A stretch of DNA of 64,000 nucleotides from COMBO-56-21 sp038852315 (lineage in GTDB: Archaea > Thermoplasmatota > Thermoplasmata > UBA10834), in the NCBI GenBank assembly GCA_038852315.1, contig JAWCKF010000003.1:50122-114121 (forward strand). The letters run 5' to 3'. The notes below the pieces were generated by a model, which worked only from the letters and a program-made list of their open reading frames with translations, did not search any database and had not been told where the DNA came from. A program made the position numbers and the translations under genes. The first letter of the stretch is position 1, and the number at the start of each line of letters is the position of its first letter. Shown one piece after another: positions 1-8,682 of this stretch.

Positions 1-41
1 ATGCATCTGGAGCGATAACGTTCTCGAGCCGGGTTGAGAGA

Positions 42-983
42 GTGCGCACGGCATTGAATGACAAACTCGCAATCGCTATTGTGCTCACTGTCGCGCTGGC
101 ATTCGCATTTCCAGGATGCGGAGCGTGGGGAAACGGGGGATACTCGGAGGACCAATCCAACCCAGACTACGGGACTCACGACTGGATCTCGGACCGTGCC
201 ATCGAGCTCGTGACCACTGACAAGACATTCCTCTCGACCACATTCCACTCCAGCTTCCTCTTGGGCACGGAATCCCCGGACAACCCAAAAATGATAGGCG
301 ACACCTGGAACCACCATGTGTACTACGATCGGTCGGGTCTAGTGACTGAGGACAACTCAGCGAGGAGAGCAAGAGAGACTGCCTCGGCTGCGAGAAGTCT
401 TATGACTGCTGGCGATTTCGAGTTGGCAGCGTACTACATAGGCGCAATGTCCCACTACATCGCTGACGTCGGCGTTTTCGGCCACACCATGGGGAGTGAC
501 ACGGCCTGGGGAGAGGAGGAGCATCACGCGGACTACGAGGCCGAAATGGGAAGCCGGATTCTCTCTCTTGCGCCCCCTCCCCGGACTTCGATTACAGCCA
601 AAGACCCTTACGAGGCCGCCCTGGATCTCGCAGCCCAGATAACCTTCGGACGCGGCGACATCAAGCCTAATGGATGGATGGACAACAACTACGACTGGTC
701 TTACGATGTCTTCGTGACAAGTGCATATGCATCAATATACGCATCCATATACGCGGTGGCCTCTGCCATACAGTATCTGCTCCAGGAACCTCCTTCGCCA
801 GGAACGGTGCCTGATGAGAGTACAGACGTGGACCTGCCTTCGGAGAACGTCCCCTCCGACGAGACGGCTGACTCGTCAGAGAAGGAAGGCATCGGACACG
901 AGTTGATCGTCTACCTTTTAGGCGCGTCGACGGCCGTCGTCATCGCGGTGATAGCGGCGCTCACAAGAAAGCGCGCGAAGTAG
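42..983 (+). CDS. Membrane-anchored zinc-dependent phospholipase C/S1-P1 nuclease-fold protein
   Basis: This 313-residue protein has an N-terminal hydrophobic signal-like segment (residues 9-28), a His-rich catalytic-looking domain (about 40-235), a Pro/Ser/Glu-rich spacer and a C-terminal membrane helix (about 286-307) ending in basic residues. Metal-ligand-like motifs resemble the zinc-dependent phospholipase C fold: GTHDW near residue 45, HHVYYD near 91, SHYIADVGVFGH near 137 and EEHHADYE near 159. The family uses three zinc ions to cleave phosphodiester bonds. The layout implies an enzyme displayed outside the cell on a membrane stalk. The substrate cannot be told from sequence, and an S1/P1-type nuclease is possible. 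The start is GTG; a TTG at 54 is an alternative. The stop lies about 100 bases before the likely start of the transporter gene. Confidence 0.7.
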   Translation: MRTALNDKLAIAIVLTVALAFAFPGCGAWGNGGYSEDQSNPDYGTHDWISDRAIELVTTDKTFLSTTFHSSFLLGTESPDNPKMIGDTWNHHVYYDRSGLVTEDNSARRARETASAARSLMTAGDFELAAYYIGAMSHYIADVGVFGHTMGSDTAWGEEEHHADYEAEMGSRILSLAPPPRTSITAKDPYEAALDLAAQITFGRGDIKPNGWMDNNYDWSYDVFVTSAYASIYASIYAVASAIQYLLQEPPSPGTVPDESTDVDLPSENVPSDETADSSEKEGIGHELIVYLLGASTAVVIAVIAALTRKRAK

Positions 984-1087
984 TGTTTTCGCCCCGGCCC
1001 GACAAGCCTCATGTACTGACATCCGAGATGCTCGCGGCTGCGACGAAAACGCAATATGGCTCCTCGGCATCCGTGCTCCTGAATGAG

Positions 1088-2476
1088 ATGACAGCGGAGA
1101 ACGGACGAGACATCGCTCTCCAGAAGAGGTATGCGCTTCAGCTCGCAATGCTGAGTTCTTTCATCACCCCGTTCATGATATCTGCCGTCAACGTCGCCCT
1201 GCCCACGATAGCCGAGGAGTTCGGGATGACAGTCGTGGCCCTCAGCTGGGTCGCTACGGCGTATCTGCTGTCTGCCGCGGCCTTCCTCGTGCCCTTCGGG
1301 AGGATAGCCGACATAAGGGGCAGGAAGAGGATCTTCCTCGCTGGCATGTGGGTCTTTCTCATAGCGACCGCACTATGCTGTGTCGCTCCCAGCTCGGCCA
1401 CACTCATAGCGTTCAGGTACCTGCAAGGAGTCGGAGGAGCGATGGTGTTCGGGACCTCTATCGCCATACTCACCTCTGTCTACCCGGCCAGCGAGAGAGG
1501 AAAGGCGCTCGGCCTCAGCGTCTCTCTGACCTATGTCGGCCTCTCGCTCGGCCCGTCCCTCGGGGGGTTGATGACTGGTTCACTCGGCTGGAGGAGCATC
1601 TTCGCCGCGACCATCCCTCTGATGCTGGCCCTGATTTGGCTGGCATCAGTCCGCCTGAGGGGTGAGTGGTGCTCTGGGTGCGGTGAGAGGTTCGATCCAC
1701 AGGGAGCCATAATGTACGTCCTCTCGCTGACGGGCGTGATAGTCGGGTTCTCACTGCTTCCGAGGCCAGCAGGCCTTGCGAGCACGGTGGCAGGCGGCCT
1801 GCTGTTGATGGCGTTCGTCCTGTGGGAACTGAAGCATCCGAGCCCAGTGCTGGACATGGCGCTGTTTGCAAGGAACAGGCCCTTCGCCCTCTCGAACCTG
1901 GCGGCACTGATCAACTACAGCGCGACTTTCGCGGTCGCATTCATGGTAAGCCTGTACCTGCAATACGTCCGGGGCTATACCCCTGAGGCTACCGGGTTCG
2001 TCCTTGTCTCGCAGACAGTGGTTATGGCAGCCTTCTCGCCCCTTGCTGGCAGACTCTCCGACCTCGTTGAGCCCAGGGTGATAGCCTCGACCGGGATGCT
2101 CATAACAGCGATAGGCCTGGCGATGATCGCGCTGTTCGGGACCACCTCATCCGTATGGACGATCGTGGCCGTGCTCAGCTTCCTTGGCTTCGGATTCGCC
2201 CTGTTCTCGTCGCCCAACACGAACGCCATAATGAGCGCGGTGGACAGACGGCAGTACGGCGTCGCGTCCGCATCCGTGGGGACGATGCGCATGGTGGGGC
2301 AGGTCCTTAGCCTGGGCATCGCAACCGTTTTCCTGGCCGTTTATGTGGGTTCGGTCAAGATGACCCCGGAGCTAGCCCCCGAGTTCATGGAGGCTTTCCG
2401 TCCCGCATTCCTGACTTTCTCCGCGCTGTGTTTGTTAGGCGTGCTAGCGTCAATGGCGAGAGGCAGAGTCAGATAG
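1088..2476 (+). CDS. MFS drug/solute efflux transporter, DHA2 (14-TM) type
   Basis: Major facilitator superfamily proton antiporter that probably exports drugs or small organic compounds across the cytoplasmic membrane. The signature loop between helices 2 and 3 is present as GRIADIRGRKR, and the hydrophobic profile gives about 14 segments, as in the DHA2 (EmrB/QacA-like) branch. The start is placed at ATG 1088, giving 462 residues. About 20 residues then precede helix 1 (AMLSSFITPFMISAVNVALP), and an AATATGG element near 1052 lies at TATA-box distance. The frame stays open upstream to a GTG at 983 that overlaps the previous stop, so a 497-residue form is possible. Substrate unknown. Confidence 0.85.
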   Translation: MTAENGRDIALQKRYALQLAMLSSFITPFMISAVNVALPTIAEEFGMTVVALSWVATAYLLSAAAFLVPFGRIADIRGRKRIFLAGMWVFLIATALCCVAPSSATLIAFRYLQGVGGAMVFGTSIAILTSVYPASERGKALGLSVSLTYVGLSLGPSLGGLMTGSLGWRSIFAATIPLMLALIWLASVRLRGEWCSGCGERFDPQGAIMYVLSLTGVIVGFSLLPRPAGLASTVAGGLLLMAFVLWELKHPSPVLDMALFARNRPFALSNLAALINYSATFAVAFMVSLYLQYVRGYTPEATGFVLVSQTVVMAAFSPLAGRLSDLVEPRVIASTGMLITAIGLAMIALFGTTSSVWTIVAVLSFLGFGFALFSSPNTNAIMSAVDRRQYGVASASVGTMRMVGQVLSLGIATVFLAVYVGSVKMTPELAPEFMEAFRPAFLTFSALCLLGVLASMARGRVR

Positions 2477-2684
2477 CTGGCTTTCCGTGTCGGCGGGGCG
2501 CTGCAAGCCTGAACTCTGGACTGGCCCGCAGATGCTACGGCACCACAATCGAACGGGGCCTGCAATGCAGATAGCTGCGGCAGTGAACCGACTATTCGGC
2601 ATGATTGCGCCTCGAATCCCTCAGAAAGTAACATGTCCGCAAAACGCCATTACAGAAGATGCCGCCATTCAATCCGGGTGGCGA

Positions 2685-3353
2685 ATGTGCGCGAGGCGTG
2701 TAAGAGTGGGTTCGGATGCTATCAACCCTGAGATAATAAAGCGGAAGATGTGGATGGATTATCAGTACGCCAGCACCAACCCCGCAAACGAATACCTAGA
2801 ATGCATCAACGAGCTCCTCAGCAGGCTGACCGACCCTGCGCAGGAGCTGGGAGAGTTCCTCCAGCACGTCGCAGATTCGATCTCGAACAAGCTCTATGTG
2901 AGAGAGGTGACAATCGGCATCAAGAGCCCTGAGGACGGGCTATACCGGTATGTCGCCCAGGCAGGACTCAGAGAGCAGGTCTGGGAGGAACACAAGAAGC
3001 TGGCATATGTCTACGAGCAGTTCGTCGACACTTCGCAGTACAAGTACAAGCAAATCAGCAAGTACACCAAGCTGTACCTGATTGAGGACAACCCCTACGC
3101 CGCGGGCGAGGAGGGCACCTACGACAAGGCACTGAGGCAGCAGTCTGTTAGGAAAGCGCTGGATGACTCCCTCGAAGGTGACTATCTTGACATAAGCGTG
3201 CTCGGGAAGAACGACGAGTTGCTGGGCTGGATAGAGATCTCTGGCCTGAAGACTGGCAAGCTCCCCGATACGCACACAATAAAGTGCCTCGAGATGATCG
3301 CGTCCATAATCGGCGTAGCCCTGACTCATGCACGCAGGAGGCGTGCTGACTGA
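2685..3353 (+). CDS. GAF-like domain protein, paralog 1
   Basis: First of three related proteins in this region. All three share a core with the blocks IGIKSPEDGLYRY, a KYKQISK-type motif, an acidic EDNPY motif, EGDYLDISVLGK, LLGWIEISG, and a final helix following the pattern TIKCLEMIASIIGVAL. The final beta-alpha arrangement resembles a GAF-type ligand-sensing domain, but no characterised family can be named with certainty. ATG 2685 is chosen because GGGTGG sits just upstream and homology with paralog 2 (an IIKRK-like block) extends above the next ATG at 2748. Predicted 222 residues, soluble, no membrane segment. Function unknown; a small-molecule sensor is an inference. Confidence 0.6.
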   Translation: MCARRVRVGSDAINPEIIKRKMWMDYQYASTNPANEYLECINELLSRLTDPAQELGEFLQHVADSISNKLYVREVTIGIKSPEDGLYRYVAQAGLREQVWEEHKKLAYVYEQFVDTSQYKYKQISKYTKLYLIEDNPYAAGEEGTYDKALRQQSVRKALDDSLEGDYLDISVLGKNDELLGWIEISGLKTGKLPDTHTIKCLEMIASIIGVALTHARRRRAD

Positions 3354-3450
3354 CCGTGCGACCCTTGTGCGGCCCAGCGAGGACTTCGACGGACGACAAA
3401 CGATTAATCCGTGTTCGATGATAGCAGCACTGCCCATAAGAGATGAATAC

Positions 3451-4095
3451 ATGGTCACAACCGTGGACAAAGAGAGTGTTAAGCGGAAATTGAAGTTCGA
3501 CTACCTCAGGGTGAAGAACCAACCGGACTCGAAGGCCATCGACGGCATGGCTGAGCTGCTCTCGTGCATGTTCACGCCACACACGCCTACCCAGGAGATC
3601 ATCCAAAAGGCGGCCAACATCATCCATCACCAGTACCGACTTCGGTGGGTGATGATCGGCCTTAGGGACCCTTTGGACGGCATGTACAAGTACCAGGTCC
3701 ACTCCGGGATGCGGCCTGACGCCTGGGAGAATCAGAGGGCCAAGATCTATACGGCGGAGGATTTCAATCTTGTAGTCCCTGGCAAGTACGCAGCCTCTGA
3801 GATAAGCCGGCTCAGCAGGGTGTACCTGGAGGAGGACAACCCGCTTGGGCAGGAGGCTCTGGGGACGGTGAACAGGCCTGTGCTCCTGGGGTCGAGGAGG
3901 AAGTCCGAAAGCGACGCCCTCGAGGCCGACTTCATAGACACCCTGATAATCGGGCCCGGGAACGACTTCCTCGGCTGGATAGAGTACAGCGGGACGGTCA
4001 CTGGCACCTATCCGGACCCGATGACGATACGGCACATCGAGTTGTACTCAGCCATCCTGGCGGTGGCGCTGTGGCCGAGGATAGGCCGGGCATAG
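3451..4095 (+). CDS. GAF-like domain protein, paralog 2
   Basis: A 214-residue soluble protein clearly related to its neighbours. Shared blocks are IGLRDPLDGMYKY, ASEISRLSRVYLEEDNP, VNRPVLL, ADFIDTLIIG, FLGWIEYSGTVTGTYPD, and a final helix with TIRHIELYSAILAVAL. Start ATG 3451 is chosen because alignment with paralog 1 begins at its VKRKLKF block a few residues later. An in-frame ATG at 3418 and a longer frame to 3328 overlapping paralog 1 exist. The gene lies 97 bases after paralog 1, probably in the same transcript. The role is unknown; the family resemblance suggests a ligand-binding module without an attached output domain. Confidence 0.6.
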   Translation: MVTTVDKESVKRKLKFDYLRVKNQPDSKAIDGMAELLSCMFTPHTPTQEIIQKAANIIHHQYRLRWVMIGLRDPLDGMYKYQVHSGMRPDAWENQRAKIYTAEDFNLVVPGKYAASEISRLSRVYLEEDNPLGQEALGTVNRPVLLGSRRKSESDALEADFIDTLIIGPGNDFLGWIEYSGTVTGTYPDPMTIRHIELYSAILAVALWPRIGRA

Positions 4096-4140
4096 GGAGG
4101 AGACAGCCGGCACACCTGAACCGGGCCTGAGATATCATCC

Positions 4141-4156
4141 GATATGATATCATATC
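4141..4156. promoter_or_regulatory. 16-base perfect palindrome, operator or promoter candidate
   Basis: GATATGATATCATATC is its own reverse complement. A further GATATC half lies at 4131-4136. The AT-rich block stands out in GC-rich surroundings and lies about 53-68 bases before the chosen start of the cyclase-fold gene. It could be a dimeric regulator site overlapping a TATA region. No regulator has been identified. Confidence 0.4.
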
Positions 4157-4208
4157 ATGGAAAGCATGGAAAGCCAAATGCACCACTGTGCCATTCACCC
4201 GGTCGCGT

Positions 4209-5330
4209 ATGTTGGCAGAAGAAGTTGAGAGGATCGTGGAGGAGTCCGCAAGGAAGCTCTTCCAGATCGCCCCTCCGCCTGTCAGGTACTACATACTGAC
4301 TGACCTCTGGGCCAGAAAGAGCGACGATCCCTTCGTGCTGAAGACCCTAGAGGAGATCGAAACATATCCTCCGAGAGTGAGGCTCATTGAGAGTCTGAGG
4401 CCAGACGGGACATGGCCAATCCCGAAAAATCTAAGGGTCGCTGAGGAGGTCGGCCCAGGTCCGCCCTACGGCTGGACATACATAACCATGCTTCGCAATC
4501 TGAGCGACCTGTTGGACATGAGGGCGGACATCTCGAGGGGATACATCAGCACCTCACTGGAGCTCATTCTGAGCTGGCAGAGCGAGGACGGCTACATACC
4601 CGGGCCGATGAACGTGCCTTTCGGCCTGCCAAACTATAACGGACTCGCTCTCCGAGCGCTCCTCGGGTTCGGGCTCGGACGGGATCCGCGTGTGCGGAAG
4701 ATCGTCGATTGGCTGTTTCGCTGTCAGAGACCTGACGGTGGATGGCTAATCCCTTATCTTGAGGACATGAGGTACCTCCCCCAGTTCGCGCAGATGCGCA
4801 AGGACGCATTCCTCGAGCTCGTCAAGAGGGGGGAGGTGCCTCTTTACGACCCCGGGGACTACAAGGATGTGCCCAGCTGCATCTGGACCACGATGATGGT
4901 CGTCAGGGGTCTCTGCCATAGCTTCGAGCTCGCACCGCGGAAGGAGGTACGAAGAGGGGCGGAGTTCTTCTTAGACAGGTTCTTCAAGGGCAACCGTCAC
5001 CCAGCCCTATACAAGTCGGAATCGCACTGGACCAAGTTGAATTACCCTTGCTACGTCGGAAACGGCCTCTGCGCCCTGGACCTACTGACTTGGCTTGGGT
5101 TCGGTGCAGACGACCCGCGACTCGAACGGCCCATCAAGTGGCTGTTGAGCGCGCGCGGTCCGGATGGGCTCTGGCACGCCACTGGTCGACCTCATCCAAG
5201 CAGGGACGCGTGGATCTCTGAGGTGGCGCTCAGCGTGTTGCGGAGATACGCTCAGTCCATGGCCGGAAAACCGTTCGGCTACAGGGCGGAGATGCTCAAG
5301 GAGAGTATGGCGAGACCTGCCTCTGTTTGA
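4209..5330 (+). CDS. Terpenoid cyclase/prenyltransferase-fold repeat protein
   Basis: About 373 residues built from alpha-alpha hairpin repeats with QW-like motifs: RPDGTWPIP, SEDGYIPGP, RPDGGWLIP and GPDGLWHATG. This is the toroid fold of squalene cyclases, prenyltransferases and related sensor or inhibitor proteins. The DXDD or DCTAE acid motifs of true squalene/oxidosqualene cyclases were not seen, and the protein is shorter than those enzymes (about 600+ residues), so cyclase activity is doubtful. It sits between GAF-like paralogs 2 and 3 on the same strand, which suggests a shared role. Start ATG 4209 gives MLAEEVERI; a GTG at 4188 is the alternative. Confidence 0.65.
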   Translation: MLAEEVERIVEESARKLFQIAPPPVRYYILTDLWARKSDDPFVLKTLEEIETYPPRVRLIESLRPDGTWPIPKNLRVAEEVGPGPPYGWTYITMLRNLSDLLDMRADISRGYISTSLELILSWQSEDGYIPGPMNVPFGLPNYNGLALRALLGFGLGRDPRVRKIVDWLFRCQRPDGGWLIPYLEDMRYLPQFAQMRKDAFLELVKRGEVPLYDPGDYKDVPSCIWTTMMVVRGLCHSFELAPRKEVRRGAEFFLDRFFKGNRHPALYKSESHWTKLNYPCYVGNGLCALDLLTWLGFGADDPRLERPIKWLLSARGPDGLWHATGRPHPSRDAWISEVALSVLRRYAQSMAGKPFGYRAEMLKESMARPASV

Positions 5331-5390
5331 ACATGAGCCGTCAGAAAGGCTCATTTGGGGGCTAGAGGATTGGAGGCCGGGAATAGACCG

Positions 5391-6170
5391 ATGAAATGCC
5401 CCACGTGTGGGTTCGAGAACCCTAAGTCGTACGGCCCGTGCCAGAGATGCGGCAGGTTCCTGGGTGCTTTCACCATGCAGAAGCCGGCGGACCAAGCCGC
5501 CAGGGCCGTTGGAAGGGACATCAGCTACGCAGCCAGGGCGAGAGAGGAGTACTCGCACGAGGAAATCGCCAAGCGGATGAGGATTCAGTACGTTCACGGA
5601 GCGCACGATCCAGCGCTGCGCAACCTCGATGGGCTCCTCAAGCTTGCAGCGAGCTGCAGGAAGAAGGAAGTCAACATCAGGGCGCTCTCAGAGGAGGCGG
5701 CGAGGTTCATACACGACCAGTTCCGCCTCAGGTGGGTCGCAATCGGGTCGAAGAGCCCAAGGGACGGGCTTTTCAGGTACGATGCACTCGTTGGCTTCCG
5801 AGAGGAGGCGGCGAACGCGAGGAGGGGACAGGCCTTCTCTCTGGCCGATTTCACGGAGGACACGAAGTACAAGGGCCGCCAGATCAGCGACATATCGAAG
5901 ATGTACTTCGAAGAGGACAAGCCCTACACAGAGGGTGCCGAGGTCACGTTCAACAGGCCCATACTCCTGAAGGGAAAGAGGAGGGCACCCGACGAGGCGC
6001 TTGAAGGCGACTACCTGGATGTGCACATCTACGGTGGCGACGGCGAGCTGATAGGCTGGATCGAGACATCGGGCACGGTTGCGGGCAAGCTGCCAGACGT
6101 CACGACCATAAAAACTCTCGAGCTGATAGCTTCGATGCTCGGGCTGGCGTTCATGAGAGCGAAGCACTAG
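5391..6170 (+). CDS. Zinc-ribbon GAF-like domain protein, paralog 3
   Basis: Third member of the local family (259 residues) and the only one with an N-terminal zinc ribbon, seen as CPTCGFENP followed by CQRCG (two CxxC knuckles, residues 3-20). The rest repeats the shared core: IGSKSPRDGLFRY, GRQISDISKMYFEEDKPY, FNRPILLKGKRR, LEGDYLDV, LIGWIETSGTVAGKLPD, and a final helix pattern TIKTLELIASMLGLAF. Start ATG 5391 follows a GGAGG at 5372 and places the zinc ribbon at the very N-terminus. The gene lies about 60 bases after the cyclase-fold gene. The ribbon suggests nucleic-acid or protein contact; that is an inference. Confidence 0.6.
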   Translation: MKCPTCGFENPKSYGPCQRCGRFLGAFTMQKPADQAARAVGRDISYAARAREEYSHEEIAKRMRIQYVHGAHDPALRNLDGLLKLAASCRKKEVNIRALSEEAARFIHDQFRLRWVAIGSKSPRDGLFRYDALVGFREEAANARRGQAFSLADFTEDTKYKGRQISDISKMYFEEDKPYTEGAEVTFNRPILLKGKRRAPDEALEGDYLDVHIYGGDGELIGWIETSGTVAGKLPDVTTIKTLELIASMLGLAFMRAKH

Positions 6171-6245
6171 CACGGGTGGATGGGAAATGGTTTTGTCGTC
6201 GACGGGGCGGGTGCCTCACGCTCCGTCGGCCGACTTGCCCGCGCC

Positions 6246-8438
6246 TCAGAGCGCGACCAGGAGTGACTCCATCAGGGAGTTTGCCTTTTCCAGTCCCTTC
6301 CACATGTCCTCGAAGCCCAATTCAAGATTGTAGAAGGCCACATTCACGAGTATGTCCCTCAGGTCCGAGACGATAGGCTCCACGTCGGCGGGCATGACGT
6401 CCTCGTCATAGGCGAGGGCGTTCAGGGCATCGTACTGCTCCCATATCTCGGGGACGGCTCGGAGGTGCGTCTGGAGACCCCACGACTTCACATCTTCGCC
6501 ACAGAGCTTCGCGTACTGGTCCAGGTAGTTCGGCTTGCACATGTAGTCGTAGTACCAGATTATGCCAACCCAGTTCAGCTCCCAGATAGCATCCGTGATG
6601 GTGTCGTCCGACAGACGTGGGTCTGTCAACATGTCGATGGCGGCGTCCATGTGGACCACGTCGTTGGCCGGCTGCTGGTAGGGATACCAGTCCTGCTCCC
6701 AAACTCCCATCGCTATGAGGCTAGTAGCAAGCCAGTACTCGATCTGCATCAGCTTCTCGTTGATCTCATGCGCCTTCGCAGGATCCGCCCTCTTCAGAGC
6801 TAGTTTCAGGGCCTCTGCGTTCGCAAGGAACCTCTCCGCTGCGTCGAGGGCCCTTCCCATGTTCTTCTCTGGGTCGAGGCCGTACTGCTCGTATATCGGA
6901 CGTAGCACTGACACGCCGAACTCGTCATCGTCCATCAGCCTGTCCATAAGCCTTGCTGCGGAGGTTTCGAAGTTGTAGGGGATTATGGGCTGGGAGATAA
7001 GCCTGGCGGCCATGTCGGCAAAGACTTCGAACAGCATCCGCAGATAGTCGAAATCGATCAGTGCAATCGTGTCGAACTGGTTGTGGTAGTAAAGGCTGTC
7101 CCACTCCTCATCTACTGTTTCCAGCTCGATGCCCGGTATACCCGCTGCCGAGTACGTCCAGTGGTCGGCCCACGTGTGAGGCACAGGCGTGACCTTGAAC
7201 CCGTACGGCAGGCGGGCTTTGTTCTGGCCCAGCACCTTGTGTACGAAGCTGACGAGTTCAGGAGCCATGTTTATCGCGAGCGGAGTGCCCGGAGCTCCCA
7301 TCAGCTCGAAGTTCATGTATGCGACCGACCTGCCGACCCACTCAGGATGCAGCTTCGTGATTTCGAAATTCGCACCCCAGCACCAGTCATAGTAAGTCCC
7401 GAGAACACCGTACTCCTCGGCTTCGTGCGTCACCACGATTATCGTCCTCTCGGGCTTCGAGTTGAGCTGGTCGAAGGTAAGCTTCAGCGCCTTTGCGAGG
7501 ACCAGAGTGGCTGCGACACCAGAGTTGTCATCCATACCTCCGAAGAACCAAGCATCTGTATGATCGCCCAGTATCAAGAACTCGTCCTGCGGCTTGCCGT
7601 AGTTCTTGCCCGGGATGACGCCCATGACGTTGTATCCGAACCCTCCAGCATCCCAATCATCGAGGTTCATCGGCGTCTGTATGATATCGCTCCAAACCGT
7701 GACCTCGAGGGTTCTGCCACCGCTCTTCGCCTCGGCCAGCATATCCTTTAGCAGTAGCCCGTCCTGTCCGCTGATGCTCAACATGGGCGGCCACTCGAGC
7801 CTGTAGAGACCGTCATGGCATTCTATTGCACCAGGCGTGTTGCCGTAGTCGGAGTCGTAGGTGGTGACGATTATCGCTGAGGCGCCATGGTAGTAAGCTT
7901 CGGCGGCCATCGAATCGACCCAGTAATCGTTGCCTATCCAGTTCGCCAGCACTATCTTGCCCTTGACATCGACACCCTCGTAGCCGCTGTGGAACCCGTT
8001 GCCCACGTCCACGAGTTCGGCTGTTACCTCGCCGTTGGTCGGGGTAGATCCGCCGTATGAGGCGGCCTGGAGCTGCAGGTCTCCCACCTTGACCCAAGCC
8101 CCTCTGAACTCCCACGCGTCCACCGGTATCAGCTCCAGCTTTGGATCGCTCAAGCCGATTTCCTTCATCACGTCCAGGACGTACATCGAAGCCTGATGAG
8201 AACTCTCACTACCAGCTCCTCGGAACCCCATGTTGCTACCATCAAGCCACTTGGCGCTTCCAATCTCTTGGAGGTCCTCGATGATCTTCCGCGCGAGGTT
8301 CATGTCAAGGTTCGCCATTACCATCGCCGCGAGATCGCCCTTTTTCTTTGCAGCCATCGAGTTCACTGGCGCGGCCAGTGCGAACGACATTACGAGCAAG
8401 ACCGCGAGGACTACAACTCCGACAAATCTTCCTTTCAC
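6246..8438 (-). CDS. Secreted M28-family metallo-aminopeptidase with PA domain
   Basis: Predicted 730-residue exported zinc peptidase. Order: signal peptide (residues 2-25, hydrophobic, ending near an AAPVNSMA cleavage region), a PA insert with VKGKIVLANW, then the M28 catalytic core. GDHTDAW, GGMDDNSG and THEAEEYG supply the expected His, Asp, Glu and general-base residues, and a later His occurs near YYHNQFDT. A further 200 residues or so at the C-terminus are helical and not recognised. GTG 8438 is chosen because a purine-rich GGGGGGAGAG lies just upstream and the signal peptide starts right after it. It probably releases amino acids from peptides outside the cell. The gene is convergent with GAF-like paralog 3. 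Confidence 0.85.
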   Translation of the reverse strand: MKGRFVGVVVLAVLLVMSFALAAPVNSMAAKKKGDLAAMVMANLDMNLARKIIEDLQEIGSAKWLDGSNMGFRGAGSESSHQASMYVLDVMKEIGLSDPKLELIPVDAWEFRGAWVKVGDLQLQAASYGGSTPTNGEVTAELVDVGNGFHSGYEGVDVKGKIVLANWIGNDYWVDSMAAEAYYHGASAIIVTTYDSDYGNTPGAIECHDGLYRLEWPPMLSISGQDGLLLKDMLAEAKSGGRTLEVTVWSDIIQTPMNLDDWDAGGFGYNVMGVIPGKNYGKPQDEFLILGDHTDAWFFGGMDDNSGVAATLVLAKALKLTFDQLNSKPERTIIVVTHEAEEYGVLGTYYDWCWGANFEITKLHPEWVGRSVAYMNFELMGAPGTPLAINMAPELVSFVHKVLGQNKARLPYGFKVTPVPHTWADHWTYSAAGIPGIELETVDEEWDSLYYHNQFDTIALIDFDYLRMLFEVFADMAARLISQPIIPYNFETSAARLMDRLMDDDEFGVSVLRPIYEQYGLDPEKNMGRALDAAERFLANAEALKLALKRADPAKAHEINEKLMQIEYWLATSLIAMGVWEQDWYPYQQPANDVVHMDAAIDMLTDPRLSDDTITDAIWELNWVGIIWYYDYMCKPNYLDQYAKLCGEDVKSWGLQTHLRAVPEIWEQYDALNALAYDEDVMPADVEPIVSDLRDILVNVAFYNLELGFEDMWKGLEKANSLMESLLVAL

Positions 8439-8631
8439 CGTAACTCTCCCCCCAAGCGTGCAGCGCGGGACTTCAATACTCCCGCATCTCGCGAAGAGAA
8501 ATCGATGTCCGTATTCAAAGTCTTTGCTCCCGGCTGACAGCCTGCTCAGGCAGCCGGATGCCGCGCCAATCAATCCGACAAGGGACCTCGCTTTGGCCGA
8601 AGTAGGTTGACCACGGCCACGCGCCATCGCT

Positions 8632-8641
8632 GGGATTAATA
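8632..8641 (+). promoter_or_regulatory. TATA-like promoter element for the ABC exporter operon
   Basis: GATTAATACG lies about 48 bases before the TTG start of the ABC ATPase gene, between the divergent peptidase and exporter genes. The match to archaeal TATA boxes is by eye only. Confidence 0.35.
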
Positions 8642-8682
8642 CGATAGGTCACCAATGTCCGCACTGGAAGGCGAGCAGTGGC

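Noticed and set aside
4209..5330. Squalene-hopene cyclase
   Set aside because: QW-like repeats are present, but the protein is about 373 residues and no DXDD-type catalytic motif was found.
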